Assembly: GCF_008831285.2 (NCBI RefSeq)
Contig: NC_045139.1
Coordinates: 9,024,204 to 9,084,203, forward strand
Length of the DNA: 60,000 bases
Direction of reading: 5' to 3'
From: Nymphaea colorata
Lineage: Eukaryota; Streptophyta; Magnoliopsida; Nymphaeales; Nymphaeaceae
A program made the position numbers and the translations under genes. Shown here one piece after another: positions 58,950-60,000 of this stretch; the stretch's first letter is position 1; each line of letters opens with the position of its first letter. Under the pieces are notes generated by a model, which was given only the letters and a program-made list of their open reading frames with translations, did no database searches and was not told the DNA's origin.

Positions 58950-60000
58950 TCTCAGACATATATATTCGCAGGAGGTAAGTCCACTCTTTAAATGCACATT
59001 AATGAAACATACAGTAGTACTGGTTAAAAGTGGGACGAGGAATTAAAAGAATACAGCTATTAGAATATTTGTTTATTTACATGCCATTTATTGAACGCCA
59101 AACTGTTTGTGTCAGTGCCGTCAGCAGGTTTGAAATCCATACAAAAAGCGCAAAAGCAGCGAAAAAAAGAATATTATCTAAATGTCATCTTTGTACATAT
59201 GTAAACCGAATTGATATATCTGGGACCGCATAGATCAATGACAAAAATTAGACTTCTTAAATTTTTAGCGAAGATTATTTTGAATGAAATAAAATATGCT
59301 AACATGCTTATGAATAATAATTTAATATAAAGCATGCTTTAGTTTTTGTGACAGTTATTGACTTTCTATAAAACTTTGATGTTACAAGAGCCATTAGTTA
59401 AAATATAAATCCTTACCTTATTGTATGTTTCTTCCTGAGTCACTCTTCAAATCATACGCCTCTCTCTTTGTAAATGTATTGAGAAATTAGTAAGTACGTG
59501 ACTAACTCTTAGGTATAGGAATGGTCTTACCGATAGATCTTTCCCGAATGAAAGTTTAAAGAAAATCAAGGAGAAAAAAATATATGATAATTTACTCTAT
59601 CTAGTATGAATCATGCATGTAAGTCACGTACCTATCAATTTCTATCTTTCTCTTTCATTATATATATAGATATATATCTAAAATCTACTGAATGTTGGAT
59701 ATTATTAAATGGCTAAACATTAAAAAATTTGTTGCTAAAAACTGCAGTTATGTGAAACCTAGGGAACAAATAATCCTTAAAAATGAGAAGCAAGGTTCTG
59801 ATTTTTTGCTAAAGTAAGTCGTTACCAGCTAAGCTTTACATAGAAGAATAATAAATTGTGTAAAATATAAGATAATATATATTTTAATTTAGGCCGACGT
59901 GTATATTTAACTTCCAATAAAAGTTGTTTGCTTCAGTTTCTCTTGCAAGGCAATCACGTCGAGGATTCACCGAGGCATTTTTTTTTCATTCTAGAAAAGC
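55741..60000. other. Intergenic, no gene recognised
   Basis: AT-rich sequence with (TA)n tracts at about 56000-56016, 56668-56688, 58062-58078, 58259-58329 and 58920-58950. At 57226-57395 two short words (TTCTGTATACTCGAT and CGACATCTTTCAAGA) each occur twice. Minus-strand frames at 58491-58770 look slightly coding-like but match nothing I know. No splice-linked exons were found. Confidence 0.45.
58259..58329. repeat. (TA)n microsatellite
   Basis: An uninterrupted TA run of about 70 bp, among the longest in the window. The 127-codon frame across it is an artefact. Confidence 0.95.

Overview
The window is nuclear DNA from a flowering plant. It is AT-rich, with long (TA)n, (GT)n and (GA)n tracts and spliced genes whose introns have GT-AG or GC-AG borders. 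The proteins encoded are plant families: a LRR-Roc-COR protein of the TORNADO1 type, an MLO protein and a plant-type multi-span membrane protein. The sequence alone does not identify the species. No bacterial, viral or organellar block, CRISPR array, rRNA or convincing tRNA was seen.

Three spliced genes can be reconstructed to the base. (1) A TORNADO1-like gene on the minus strand, 13506 down to 9108, has two exons and encodes 1373 aa. (2) An MLO-like gene on the minus strand, 31868 down to 23026, has 14 exons and encodes 501 aa. Its first intron uses a GC donor, and two of its donors run directly into CT microsatellites. (3) A membrane-protein gene on the plus strand, 40492 to 51430, has 9 exons and encodes 625 aa. 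It has an EGF-like N-terminus, three membrane spans and a C-terminal coiled coil, and its function is not known to me. A truncated copy of the 5' end of gene 3 (exon 1 plus part of intron 1) lies at about 21925-22976, tail to tail against the MLO stop codon. An orphan terminal exon of an unrecognised gene lies at 16894-17049 on the minus strand.

By region: 1-9100 holds repeats and a decayed Ty1/copia relic. 9100-13500 is the TRN1-like gene. 13500-17050 holds LTR-like sequence and the orphan exon. 17400-21030 is a decayed LINE interrupted by a DNA transposon. 21900-31870 is the truncated duplicate and MLO. 32000-40300 is repeat-rich intergenic DNA with several small DNA transposons and an LTR-like region. 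40400-51430 is gene 3. 51431-60000 is intergenic with more small transposons.

The best-supported unusual content is non-autonomous DNA transposons whose borders are proved by target-site duplications. Three elements of 962, 696 and 452 bp share CTATGTCAC-type termini and have three different perfect 8-bp duplications (CCCCCAAG, ATGTTAAC, AATGTAAG). The 452-bp copy sits in one unit of a 170-bp tandem repeat whose sister units keep the empty site. Other elements with perfect 8-bp duplications are at 53095-53377, 35457-35652 and 38676-38856. Intron 4 of gene 3 contains a near-perfect inverted repeat with arms of about 107 bp, next to an in-phase open segment behind a good splice acceptor. I see no new multi-gene system. 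The interest lies in the transposon structures, the MLO splice sites and the gene-fragment duplication.
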